The notes under the pieces are model-generated. The model saw only the letters and a program-made list of their open reading frames with translations. It was not told the DNA's origin and did not search any database. Below, piece after piece: positions 42,632 through 52,074 of a stretch of DNA of 64,000 nt. Within the stretch, counting starts at the first letter, position 1; every line of letters starts with the position of its first letter. Origin of the DNA: CAZNPL01 sp964574815 (lineage in GTDB: Bacteria > Planctomycetota > Phycisphaerae > UBA1845); contig CAZNPL010000015.1 in assembly GCA_964574815.1 (NCBI GenBank), forward strand, positions 1-64,000, read 5' to 3'. A program made the translations under genes and the position numbers.

Positions 42632-42946
42632 ATGGATGGAAAAAACGAAATCAACGGAAGGGTTGCGGAGTACGTGGACTTGTTCCAGCAGATCAAGGAG
42701 CAGGTTGGAGATGACCAAGTGGCCATGGGTCTTGTGACCGAGGTCTCGAAGGACAGGCGTGTTCAGCAGCTTCGAGAGGAAAGAAGAGGGGATAAGCCGA
42801 TGGCTGTCCTCTACTCTGAAGAACAGCCGGCAACGCCGAAGCAACTCGAGTTCCTGAAGGATCTCGGGCTAAGGGTTCCTCGCAACGTCACGAAAAGGCG
42901 TGCGAGCGAGATGCTCGACGAAGCCCTGGCAAAGGAGGCGGCATAA
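42632..42946 (+). CDS. Small protein with C-terminal T-P-K-Q-L-x-F-L motif
   Basis: A 104-residue soluble protein. ATG 42632 is preceded by AAAGGAGGTGATG, a near-perfect Shine-Dalgarno sequence ten bases away; an ATG at 42611 lies before that site. The N-terminal half is helical and charged (Y-V-D-L-F-Q-Q-I-K-E-Q-V-G-D-D-Q-V-A). The C-terminal 35 residues (A-T-P-K-Q-L-E-F-L-K-D-L-G ... T-K-R-R-A-S-E-M-L-D-E) match a small SAP-like module often found at the ends of phage, plasmid and DNA-metabolism proteins. Function unknown; strong expression is suggested by the site. Confidence 0.75.
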   Translation: MDGKNEINGRVAEYVDLFQQIKEQVGDDQVAMGLVTEVSKDRRVQQLREERRGDKPMAVLYSEEQPATPKQLEFLKDLGLRVPRNVTKRRASEMLDEALAKEAA

Positions 42947-43077
42947 GCCGCCTTCCCCCTCTGGGGCAAATCTGGAGCGCGGCATTCCTGCCGGCGGGCC
43001 GCGGCTGGCTCTGCATGCGCGTGCTGGCGGGATCTACCATACACAGTGATTGCCCGACGAACTGCGGGTGGTTCCTT

Positions 43078-43614
43078 CTACCGCTGCCACAGGCCGTGTT
43101 CGACTCCGCCTTGGAAGTAGATGGCGAAGGTGCCGTAGCCTGGGATTTCCAGCGGCGGGTGGGCGATTTCGCCGCCGGACTCTACCACTGCAGCGACCGC
43201 GGCTTTGATGTCGTCCACCAGCCAGTAAGGCCGCACGACCGGGTGCTCCGTATCGCGCAGGGGCGCCCGCACGCCCACCCATCCGCCGCCTGGCATCGGG
43301 GCGGTTCGCGCGTTGCCAAGCCCGGCGACCGGCTTGCCGAACTCCACGCCGTTCGCCGCGGTATATGCGGCACACACGGCGTCGACCTCTTTGGTCACGA
43401 TTTCCAGGTAGAAGACTTGCATGGCTTTTCCTTTGGAGCCCTTTTCTGCAACCGGTTTCGGATCGGACCCAGTTTGACCTCCGTCCGTCGCTCCGTCATT
43501 CGCGGCGGCTCGAGGATCAGCCAGCGCCCAGGTAGTTACCAGCAGTCCGCAGAAGAACGGACCGATGATCGCAATACCTATATGTGGCCAACTTGTATGT
43601 AAGAGCCTTTTCAT
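43078..43614 (-). CDS. VOC-family (glyoxalase-like) protein with membrane anchor
   Basis: A 178-residue protein. The C-terminal 115 residues (M-Q-V-F-Y-L-E-I-V-T-K onward) form a vicinal-oxygen-chelate domain with paired beta-alpha-beta units (V-F-Y-L-E-I-V; Y-W-L-V-D-D-I-K-A-A-V). ATG 43614 has AGGAG eight bases upstream and adds an N-terminal hydrophobic segment (H-I-G-I-A-I-I-G-P-F-F-C-G-L-L-V) and a polar linker, which would anchor or export it, unusual for this family. An internal ATG near residue 65 with AAAGGA upstream could give a cytosolic form. It follows the selenoprotein gene by 81 bases. Confidence 0.75.
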   Translation of the reverse strand: MKRLLHTSWPHIGIAIIGPFFCGLLVTTWALADPRAAANDGATDGGQTGSDPKPVAEKGSKGKAMQVFYLEIVTKEVDAVCAAYTAANGVEFGKPVAGLGNARTAPMPGGGWVGVRAPLRDTEHPVVRPYWLVDDIKAAVAAVVESGGEIAHPPLEIPGYGTFAIYFQGGVEHGLWQR

Positions 43615-43695
43615 TTTTGATTCTCCTGACAAATTGTGGGGCTGGTGGTGTCAGGCGGACCAGTGGCACCTGCCTGAACACCCGTGCACCCGGTT

Positions 43696-44253
43696 TTAGG
43701 ATCGTGCAGGTGGGGGCATGCCGGGTTCGAGGTCGATGCCCAGGCCGTCGGCGACGCGGTTGATGTAGTTGAAGTAGGCGATGACCTGGACGGCGTCGTG
43801 GATGGCGCGGTCGTCGAAGCCGTGCTTTCTGAGAATCTCGATGTCGGATTCGGTGGCCCGGGCGGGGGTTCGTGTGAGCTTGACGGCGAAGTCACACAGG
43901 GCCCGGTCTGCCGGCGATAGATTGGCGGTGGTGTAGTCGGTCTTGACCGCTTCGACGAGTTTGTCGTTCTGGACCTCGGCCCGGAGGTCTTCGCCGTGGG
44001 CGAACGCTCAGTAATGGCAGTCATTGGCACTCGATACGACGGTGGCGAGCATTTCCCTCTGAGCGCGCGACAGGGGTGAGTCCTTGTGCATCACGCTCAC
44101 GTACAGGCCCATGCTGGCCTGGAGGGCGGAAGGGTTCTGGCTCTGGATCCGCAGGATGTTGTAGACCTTTCCGGCCCGCGTTCTGGCGGCGTCGTAGACC
44201 TTCGCGAGCAGACCGGTGGCGTGTTCGGGGTGAATGATGTGGATCCATGCCAT
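43696..44253 (-). CDS. AhpD-like peroxidase-related selenoprotein (in-frame TGA = Sec)
   Basis: A 185-residue protein of the carboxymuconolactone decarboxylase/AhpD-like peroxidase-related family, reducing peroxides with a paired redox motif. ATG 44253 opens M-A-W-I-H-I-I-H-P-E, the typical start of this family. At residue 82 the codon is TGA (44008-44010); reading it as selenocysteine gives A-N-D-C-H-Y-U-A-F-A-H-G-E-D-L, so C79-x-x-U82-x-x-x-H86 replaces the family's C-x-x-C-x-x-x-H. The frame then stays open for 103 more family-like residues (A-L-C-D-F-A-V-K-L-T-R-T-P; F-N-Y-I-N-R-V-A-D-G-L-G-I) to TAA at 43696, giving normal length. A SECIS-like hairpin follows the TGA. The ribosome-binding site is weak. 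Sec is inferred, not shown. Confidence 0.85.
43972..43989 (-). promoter_or_regulatory. SECIS-like hairpin inside the selenoprotein gene
   Basis: Starting 18 bases after the TGA, GACCTC, loop CGGGCC, GAGGTC forms a perfect 6-bp stem with a G-rich six-base loop. The loop begins 24 bases from the TGA, within the range known for bacterial SECIS elements that bind SelB. The paired region also codes for D-L-R-A-E-V, so it may be under double constraint. Confidence 0.65.
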
Positions 44254-44394
44254 GAGCGTCAGTTTAACCGGGGATGGGGGTCGATTAAAGCGGTCGGTGC
44301 GGGACTGATCGGAACGTCTCGGCGAAACATCGCAGGTGGTATTTTCACGGGATGACACGGGCAAGGGAGGTCTTACCCGGCGCGTGAGACTTCC

Positions 44395-44478
44395 CTTGCC
44401 CATGGCACCCTGGCGTACGAGGTAATCGCACCGACAAGCTCCGCGGCCGGTGGCGGCTCCGCTTGCCCATGGCACCCT
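44395..44478. repeat. CTTGCCCATGGCACC intergenic repeat, two copies
   Basis: CCTTGCCCATGGCACCC at 44395-44411 and CTTGCCCATGGCACCC at 44462-44477, the inverse form of the repeat at 13844-13886 and 24002-24047. It lies between the L,D-transpeptidase and the selenoprotein genes. Confidence 0.6.
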
Positions 44479-44510
44479 CGGCCCGGCCCGGGAGACGAGC
44501 CCGCGTGCAA

Positions 44511-45593
44511 TCACTCGACTACGAGGACGGTTGATTTTCGGGGTACCAGCAGATCGTAGAGGAGTTCGACGTCTTCGTTGTAGAGGCGGATGCAGCCGAG
44601 GGAGGCGTCCCGGCCGATGGTGTCGGGTTCGATGGTGCCGTGAATGCCGTATCGCAACTGGCCCAGCGCGTTGCCCTCGATGCCGTCGAGGCCGATCCAG
44701 CGCTCTCCGAGGGGGTTTTCCGGGTCGTCGGCGGCGATGATGTCACCGCTGCGCGGCGGATAGTACGTCGGATTCTTGAGCTTGTTCTTGACGACCCACT
44801 TGCCCGACGGCGTGGAGTCCTCAGCCCCGAGTCCGACCTTGAAGTGCTCGACGAAGGTGTCGCCGAGGTAGACGTCCAGCGTGTGGGTGCTCTTGGTGAT
44901 TCGGGCGTGGAACGGGCCCTGGATGACCTTGAGGCGGCGGCCAGCCTGGATCCGGTTGATGTCGGCGATGCCATTGATGCGTGCCAGTAGTTCGGGCGTG
45001 ACGTCGTGGTCTTTGGCGATTTTGACCAAGGTGTCGCCGGGCTTGACGACGTAGTACTCGGCAAACGGATCGCCCTTGACGCAGCCGGAGGAGAAGATGG
45101 TTTCGCGGCCCAGCCGTCGCAGGTGCGATCGGGCTTCGACCTTGTCGGGCGCGGTCAGCCCGAAATCGAGCGCCTCGTTGAAGTGGGCACGGGCCAACAG
45201 CAAGTCGCCTTCGGACATGGCCTGCTCGGCGGAGGCCATGAGGGCGGCCGCCTGTTCCGGATCGATCGTCTCGTCACGTTTATCCGCGGTTTCAGGTTGA
45301 TTTGCGCCGCGTTCGGGTACGTCGGTGAACGGATCGGCATCGAGCGGGCCGTTTTCCGGGCGATCGGTGGTAAGCGCCGGCCGTCCGTTGTTGCCGGCGG
45401 CGAGCATTTCGGCGTCGTCCGTTTCGGGCCAAATACGAAAACCGAGGTAGAGGCCTCCACCGATCACGCTGATGGCAACGAACGTGAGCCCCCACCGGTT
45501 TTTTCTGCGACGTCGCCGTCTCGCCACCTGCCGATCCCTCCCTGGAGGTTGATCCCGAATGGTACGCCGGACGGAATTACGACCGACGCGCAT
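44511..45593 (-). CDS. L,D-transpeptidase with LysM domain
   Basis: A 360-residue envelope enzyme that cross-links peptidoglycan or attaches proteins to it. A basic N-terminus (R-R-R-R-R-K-N-R-W) is followed by one membrane helix (about 35-52), a variable linker, a helical hairpin, a LysM domain (Y-Y-V-V-K-P-G-D-T-L-V-K-I-A ... I-N-G-I) near 180-225, and a YkuD catalytic domain ending with Y-G-I-H-G-T ... S-L-G-C-I-R-L, which supplies the catalytic His and Cys. It is therefore a membrane-anchored periplasmic transpeptidase. It is divergent from no near gene; a repeat region lies downstream. Confidence 0.92.
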   Translation of the reverse strand: MRVGRNSVRRTIRDQPPGRDRQVARRRRRRKNRWGLTFVAISVIGGGLYLGFRIWPETDDAEMLAAGNNGRPALTTDRPENGPLDADPFTDVPERGANQPETADKRDETIDPEQAAALMASAEQAMSEGDLLLARAHFNEALDFGLTAPDKVEARSHLRRLGRETIFSSGCVKGDPFAEYYVVKPGDTLVKIAKDHDVTPELLARINGIADINRIQAGRRLKVIQGPFHARITKSTHTLDVYLGDTFVEHFKVGLGAEDSTPSGKWVVKNKLKNPTYYPPRSGDIIAADDPENPLGERWIGLDGIEGNALGQLRYGIHGTIEPDTIGRDASLGCIRLYNEDVELLYDLLVPRKSTVLVVE

Positions 45594-45788
45594 GGTTCAA
45601 ACGAAGCGCGCCGCTTGCGTTTTAACCTGCTGCCAATATCAGGATAAGCGCGAAGAGAAACAATGCAAGTTGAAGTACGTCCGCGCAATGAAAAAACGAT
45701 GCAAAAAGATGTGCGGATAAAGGCAGGGCGCTCTCAATTGTCTCACAATGATATCACAGGTGCTGCGGCGCGCCGCCTGACGATGCGA

Positions 45789-46367
45789 TCATGAATCCGC
45801 GGATCGCCTGAAACGCCGGAGCTTTTGATCGGTGGCGAGCATATGAACCGGCCGATCGTGCGGGCTTACCGGCAGCGAATCTGTGACCTGCTCTTCAAAC
45901 GCCAGCGCACAGGCAAGTCCGTTGAACTCGGGACTGGCGAGGAAACGGTCGTAGAATCCGCGCCCCCGGCCCAGGCGATTGCCGTACTTGTCGAACGCGA
46001 GGCCGGGGACGAGGACGAGATCGATCGTGCCGATGGGAGCCGGCGGCCCGCTGCTTGCTTCGTGGATTCCGAATTGCGGGCGGTTGACGGCGTCGGTCAG
46101 TGAGCGTGTTTCGATGGGGAGGATGCGGCGTTGGTGCCAACTGAGGCGCGGCACGAGGACGCGCTTTCGGTCCTGCCATGCTCTCAGCACGATCGGCGTC
46201 GTGTCGATCTCGGAACTGAGCGAAACGAAGACCATCAAGGTGGTGGCGTTCTGATAGGACTTCGATTCGAAGAGAATCTGGGCGGCGGCGTTGGATTTCG
46301 CCTCAATCTCCTCCCGAGACAGGGCGGCGAGCGTGGATCGAAAACGGTCGCGAAGTGCCCTTTTCAT
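45789..46367 (-). CDS. 5-formyltetrahydrofolate cyclo-ligase
   Basis: A 192-residue cytoplasmic enzyme that converts 5-formyl-THF to 5,10-methenyl-THF using ATP. Family marks are R-S-T-L-A-A-L-S near the N-terminus, F-V-S-L-S-S-E-I-D-T-T-P at about 47-58, and the nucleotide-binding V-P-G-L-A-F-D-K-Y-G-N-R-L-G-R-G-R-G-F-Y-D-R-F-L at about 120-143. Its ATG overlaps the rarA stop by four bases (ATGA), so it is translated with rarA. Confidence 0.92.
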   Translation of the reverse strand: MKRALRDRFRSTLAALSREEIEAKSNAAAQILFESKSYQNATTLMVFVSLSSEIDTTPIVLRAWQDRKRVLVPRLSWHQRRILPIETRSLTDAVNRPQFGIHEASSGPPAPIGTIDLVLVPGLAFDKYGNRLGRGRGFYDRFLASPEFNGLACALAFEEQVTDSLPVSPHDRPVHMLATDQKLRRFRRSADS

Positions 46368-47719
46368 GCTCGCTCGTCCGATGCATCGTCTTCGGGCGCC
46401 GACCGCAGGGCCTTGAATCTGGCCAGATATTCACCTATCCGGGCCTCGGCGCCTCGTCCGGTAGGATTGTAATAGGTGCGACGGACACCCAGGTAGTCCT
46501 GAGCCGTCATCCCGCATTCAAAATCATGTGGATACTCATAACCTTTGCCGTGGCCGAGTCTTGCGGCCCCTACGTAACTGCTGTCCCGCAGGTGCATCGG
46601 AACCGCGACGCTCTCGTCTGTCCGAGCGTCTTGGCGGGCGGCGTTGATGGCCTTGGTTGCGGCGTTCGATTTTTCGGCGCAGGCGAGGTAGATCGCGGCC
46701 TGGGCGAGCGGAAGCTGGCATTCCGGCATCCCGATGAAGGCGGTGGCGTCGGCGGCCGACTGCGCGAGCACCAGACCCATGGGATCGGCGTTGCCGATGT
46801 CTTCCGCGGCTGCAATCACGAGCCGGCGGGCGATGAAACGGGGATCTTCGCCGGCCTCGAGCATGCAGGCCAGCCAGTACACCGTTGCATCGGGGTCGCT
46901 GCCTCGGATGCTTTTGATCAGTGCGCTGGCCGTGTCATAGTGGGCGTCTCCGGCGCGGTCGTAGCGGATCACTTTCCGCTGGATTGAGTCGGCCGCTACG
47001 TCCTCGTCGATGACGATTGGTTTGCCGGCCTCAGCGTGGTCGGCCTGGCTGAGCACCGCGACCTCCAGGGCCGCCAGCGCCCGGCGGGCATCGCCGTCGG
47101 CCGCCCGTGCGAGGTGCTTGATGACGCCGGCCTCGATTTGCACCTCATGCGTGCCCAAACCTCGCTCCTTGTCATGCAGCGCCCGCGTTACCAAAGTCTC
47201 AATATCGGTCGTTGACAGCGGATGGAACTGGAAAATCTGGCTGCGTGACAGCAACGGCGTGTTGATGGCGAAGAAGGGGTTTTCCGTGGTGGCGCCAAGG
47301 AGTATGACGAGTCCGTCTTCGACGTCGCCGAGCAAGACGTCCTGCTGGCCGCGGTTGAAGCGGTGCAGCTCATCGACGAACAGGACGGTGCGCTGACCGG
47401 TGGCCTCGAGCCGCGTGCGGGCGGACTCGAGGATCGCGCGGATCTCCTTTACGCCGACGGAGGCCGCATGGACCGGCTCGAAGTGGGCTTGTGTCATTCC
47501 GGCGATGATTCGGGCCAGGGTCGTCTTTCCCGAACCCGCGGGGCCGTAGAACAGGGCGCTGGTGAGCCGGTCGGCGTGCAACATTCGGCGGAGGAGTTTT
47601 CCTTCGCCGAGCAGATGTTCCTGGCCGACGAATTCGTCGAGCGTTCGCGGGCGCATTCGCACGGCGAGCGGTTGAACTCCCTTTCGCCGGCGCTGGGCTT
47701 GTTCGTGAAAGAGGCTCAT
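46364..47719 (-). CDS. rarA: Replication-associated recombination protein A
   Basis: A 451-residue AAA+ ATPase of the RarA/MgsA/WRNIP1 family, acting at stalled replication forks with single-stranded DNA-binding protein. Walker A is G-P-A-G-S-G-K-T-T at 59-67; Walker B T-V-L-F-V-D-E at 111-117, followed by H-R-F-N-R-G-Q-Q-D. Sensor 1 is in L-L-G-A-T-T-E-N-P-F-F-A. The C-terminal half holds the tetramerisation and MgsA-type domain with K-S-I-R-G-S-D-P-D-A-T-V-Y-W-L-A. It overlaps the cyclo-ligase gene and is divergent from glmS. Confidence 0.95.
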   Translation of the reverse strand: MSLFHEQAQRRRKGVQPLAVRMRPRTLDEFVGQEHLLGEGKLLRRMLHADRLTSALFYGPAGSGKTTLARIIAGMTQAHFEPVHAASVGVKEIRAILESARTRLEATGQRTVLFVDELHRFNRGQQDVLLGDVEDGLVILLGATTENPFFAINTPLLSRSQIFQFHPLSTTDIETLVTRALHDKERGLGTHEVQIEAGVIKHLARAADGDARRALAALEVAVLSQADHAEAGKPIVIDEDVAADSIQRKVIRYDRAGDAHYDTASALIKSIRGSDPDATVYWLACMLEAGEDPRFIARRLVIAAAEDIGNADPMGLVLAQSAADATAFIGMPECQLPLAQAAIYLACAEKSNAATKAINAARQDARTDESVAVPMHLRDSSYVGAARLGHGKGYEYPHDFECGMTAQDYLGVRRTYYNPTGRGAEARIGEYLARFKALRSAPEDDASDERA

Positions 47720-47729
47720 ATCGGGCGGT

Positions 47730-47749
47730 CGTTTGCTTTATGGCAAACG
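47730..47749. promoter_or_regulatory. Inverted repeat in rarA leader
   Basis: CGTTTGC, TTTATG, GCAAACG: perfect 7-base arms with a 6-base spacer, ending 11 bases upstream of the rarA start. It could be an operator or leader hairpin; no regulator is known. Confidence 0.35.
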
Positions 47750-47930
47750 GTAACTTACACTTTACCACTCGGGCGCCGGCTGGATAGGCCGGTTTCACCA
47801 TTCTGCCGGGTTTGTCTCTCTCGGTCTTATGCCGAGCTACGGCCAGGCAGCGAATACCCGAGCATTGAGGGTGGCGGAGCACCAACCGATAATGGGGTAG
47901 CATCGCCGTTCCGAAGTGGAGGTCAATACG

Positions 47931-49757
<1,827 letters not shown>

Positions 49758-49777
49758 GCGCCGTTCAGCGGACGTTC

Positions 49778-50248
49778 TCAGGACGCAACTGTTCTCGATC
49801 GCCGTCGCCGGTGCAGCGTGATCGTTGCGGCCGTGATCACGAGCAGCACGATTGCGGCCATCCCCCATGCCGAGGCAGCCGGCACCGTGGCCTGCACGCG
49901 GACGACGCCGGCCATCCCGCCGCCGGTGCCGTCGCCGTTATCGAATCCGTGGACGGTGCAGTAGTAGCCGAAGTCGCCGACGTTGGTGAACGTGTGGTCG
50001 AAAGTGGTGCCGACCACGCTCGTGGTGTTCGATGCCCAGCTTTCGGCCTGTCCGGCGGCAGACGTCGTGTCATGGAGTCCGCTCAGCCACGTCCACCGGA
50101 CGGTGTCGCCGACCTGAATGGTGATGTCGTCCGGGACGAAGAAGTTGCCGCCGTCGCCGACGGCGACATGATGAAGCTCGGCGCGAACGCCTGCGGTCAA
50201 TGTCAGGGTGATCCCGATCATCAGCGCTGTTTGCCAGGTTCTTCTCAT
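49778..50248 (-). CDS. Plastocyanin-like cupredoxin with IPTL-like C-terminal anchor
   Basis: A 156-residue exported type I copper protein. ATG 50248 has GAGGAG nine bases upstream; signal peptide 1-23 ends V-R-A-E. The cupredoxin domain holds the copper ligands H59 (G-L-H-D), C97 and H100 (Y-Y-C-T-V-H-G) and M112 (G-G-M-A-G). The C-terminus, from about 122, is V-P-A-A-S-A-W-G-M, a hydrophobic helix, then H-R-R-R-R-S, the plan of an IPTL-CTERM sorting tail. It may carry electrons at the cell surface; the partner is unknown. It converges with glmS, with 20 bases between. Confidence 0.88.
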   Translation of the reverse strand: MRRTWQTALMIGITLTLTAGVRAELHHVAVGDGGNFFVPDDITIQVGDTVRWTWLSGLHDTTSAAGQAESWASNTTSVVGTTFDHTFTNVGDFGYYCTVHGFDNGDGTGGGMAGVVRVQATVPAASAWGMAAIVLLVITAATITLHRRRRSRTVAS

Positions 50249-50564
50249 CGCATTTCGCTCCTCTTTTGACTTGGACGTGACATCGATACGATTGCCTTCC
50301 GGTCGGGCGTTTACCACCACGCAGGCGCAACGGTCTCGCACAGACCTCCTGCAAGCAGCGCATGGGCAGAACCTGCCCGAATTGGGTGGACTCGATTGGT
50401 CGCGACCCGAACGCGGCCGAACTGCCAAGGCCTCAATGATAGCTCAAACGGGGCAGGGCTTTCAAGCGTGTCTTTGCTGCATGCATTATGCTGCGCGACG
50501 ATCGCGTATTTCGGTGTGGGGCCGGGCCGCCGCGGGATCGCCGCTCTTCCGGGCTCTGCGTCTT

Positions 50565-51047
50565 CTACCGTTCCCCGATCGGTTCGCCGCAGATGGGGCA
50601 GCGGTATTCGCCGTCGGATTCTATCGTGGGCACGAGGCGGCCTCGGCAGCGGTCGCTGTTGCATCGTAAGGCGTGGCGGCCGCTTTCCTGATTGCAGTAA
50701 GGACATCGGACCGGGAAGTTGTCGTAGCCGAATTTTCGGTCGATGATGAAGTGGCGGCCGCAGTCGGGGTTGGTGCAGATGACGTCGAAGTGGGCGGTGT
50801 CGGCGCGCGGGGTCATGGCGTCGGTGGGGATCGGCTGGATCGCCTCGATCACCGCCCGAACCATCAGCGCGGCGATCAGCAGGCCGACGACGTATGTCGT
50901 GTAGCGGACGGCCGGGGTCTGCCAGATGAGCGTCGGCTCCTCACGGCAGGCTTCGAACCAGTTGTTGAATCCGACACGGACGGCCTCGTGACGCTCCCTG
51001 GCGATTTCCCACCATTCGCTCCATCGATTTCGTCCCGGTGCGGGCAT
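50565..51047 (-). CDS. Membrane protein with double zinc ribbon
   Basis: A 160-residue protein. A soluble N-terminal segment (E-W-W-E-I-A-R-E-R-H) precedes one membrane helix at about 50-70 (Y-V-V-G-L-L-I-A-A-L-M-V). The C-terminal half is Cys-rich: C-T-N-P-D-C-G, C-P-Y-C, C-N-S-D-R-C and C-P-I-C-G, enough for two zinc ribbons. ATG 51047 is chosen over an upstream start at 51131, which adds unordered sequence. Function is unknown. It lies about 320 bases upstream of the cupredoxin gene on the same strand. Confidence 0.7.
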   Translation of the reverse strand: MPAPGRNRWSEWWEIARERHEAVRVGFNNWFEACREEPTLIWQTPAVRYTTYVVGLLIAALMVRAVIEAIQPIPTDAMTPRADTAHFDVICTNPDCGRHFIIDRKFGYDNFPVRCPYCNQESGRHALRCNSDRCRGRLVPTIESDGEYRCPICGEPIGER

Positions 51048-51408
51048 GACTGCCTTTCTCGTGTCGCTCCGACTATGCGGCAGACGCTTCTGGTGTCGGT
51101 CGCATCGTATTGTTAACGCACTGGCGGACAAGCCGCCAGTGGCAGCATCTTCAGCGAGCCGCCGGTGGTGCCCAACTCACACAAACCTCCCGGCAGCATC
51201 GGTTACGACATGCCCGCGCAAGTGTGGGCATTCCACCCACCGCGCTTCTGCTCGTTTCGTGCACCAGCTCACGGGCAAGCTGCGCTTGCCCACGGCACCC
51301 CTGTCAGTCACATCTATCGAGAAGGCGCGCGTAGCCGGGCAGGCGCGTATCGGACGGCGAGCATCGGGCTTATGGTGATCACGGAATTGTATGGAGCGAC
51401 TCCACCGG
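51048..51408. repeat. Intergenic region with dispersed repeats
   Basis: A 360-base gap between the zinc-ribbon membrane gene and the HAD gene. It holds a degenerate palindrome, CATGCCCGCGCAAGTGTGGG onward (51209-51232), and a GGGCAAGCTGCGCTTGCCCA-type repeat with CGGCACCCC (51274-51302). No gene is recognised. Confidence 0.5.
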
Positions 51409-52074
51409 TCACTCAAGTTCGTCGAGCGTTGCAATGATCCGTTGCGGTTCGCCCCCTTCGGGGGCGGGGTTGGATGCGTGGACGCCGCCGGGGCGCTTGA
51501 TCTGGATTGTCGTCCAGCCGAGGGCGTTGGGGGCGATGAAGTCCTTGGCCGGGTTATCGGCGACGTATGTGCATCGTTCGGCGGGGATGGCCAGTGTCCG
51601 GCTCATTTCCTCGAACGCTCTGGTGTGCGGCTTCCAGAATTCGCGGCCCCAGTCGTCGGTGACGATGATCGCGTCGAACCGATCGCGCAGGGCGAGGGCG
51701 TTGATCTTGGCGTGCTGGGCCACCGCAAAGCCGTCCGTCAGCAGGCCGAGCTTGTATGCGTCACGCAGGTGCTGAAGTGCCGAATCGGCGTCGGGGTGCA
51801 GGTCGATGTTCGGCACGTGGGAACGGTACACAGCGACCATGCGGCCGATCAATTCGTCCGTGGGCTCGATGCCGCGCTCGCGAAGGATCGCGTTGAAGAT
51901 CCGGGAACGGTCGGGCGTGTCAAAGAGCTGCCGCATGCGGTCCGCCGATCGATCGGGCGGGCCGAGGACCTCTGCGAACGCGTCGGCAACGGCGTCGAAG
52001 CCGCTCCAGGCGTAGGCGCTCTCCGGGTAAAGCGTGTCATCTAGGTCGAACACGACGGCCCGTGCAACGGTCAT
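51409..52074 (-). CDS. HAD-superfamily hydrolase
   Basis: A 221-residue phosphatase-type hydrolase. Motif I is D10-L-D12-D-T-L-Y, motif II T in L-L-T-D-G-F, motif III K in W-K-P-H-T, and motif IV V-A-D-N-P-A-K-D-F. A helical cap lies between motifs I and II, as in HAD subclass I enzymes. The start overlaps the stop of the ATP-grasp gene (ATGA), so they are translated together; a dephosphorylation linked to the ligase product is a possible relation. The substrate is unknown. Confidence 0.87.
   Translation of the reverse strand: MTVARAVVFDLDDTLYPESAYAWSGFDAVADAFAEVLGPPDRSADRMRQLFDTPDRSRIFNAILRERGIEPTDELIGRMVAVYRSHVPNIDLHPDADSALQHLRDAYKLGLLTDGFAVAQHAKINALALRDRFDAIIVTDDWGREFWKPHTRAFEEMSRTLAIPAERCTYVADNPAKDFIAPNALGWTTIQIKRPGGVHASNPAPEGGEPQRIIATLDELE

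Noticed and set aside
43611..44030. Pro/Ser/Thr-rich minus-strand frame over the selenoprotein gene
   Set aside because: Out of frame with the AhpD-like protein, low complexity, no ribosome-binding site.
47750..47930. glmS ribozyme/riboswitch upstream of glmS
   Set aside because: No conserved glmS ribozyme core was recognised, and the gap to the start is short.
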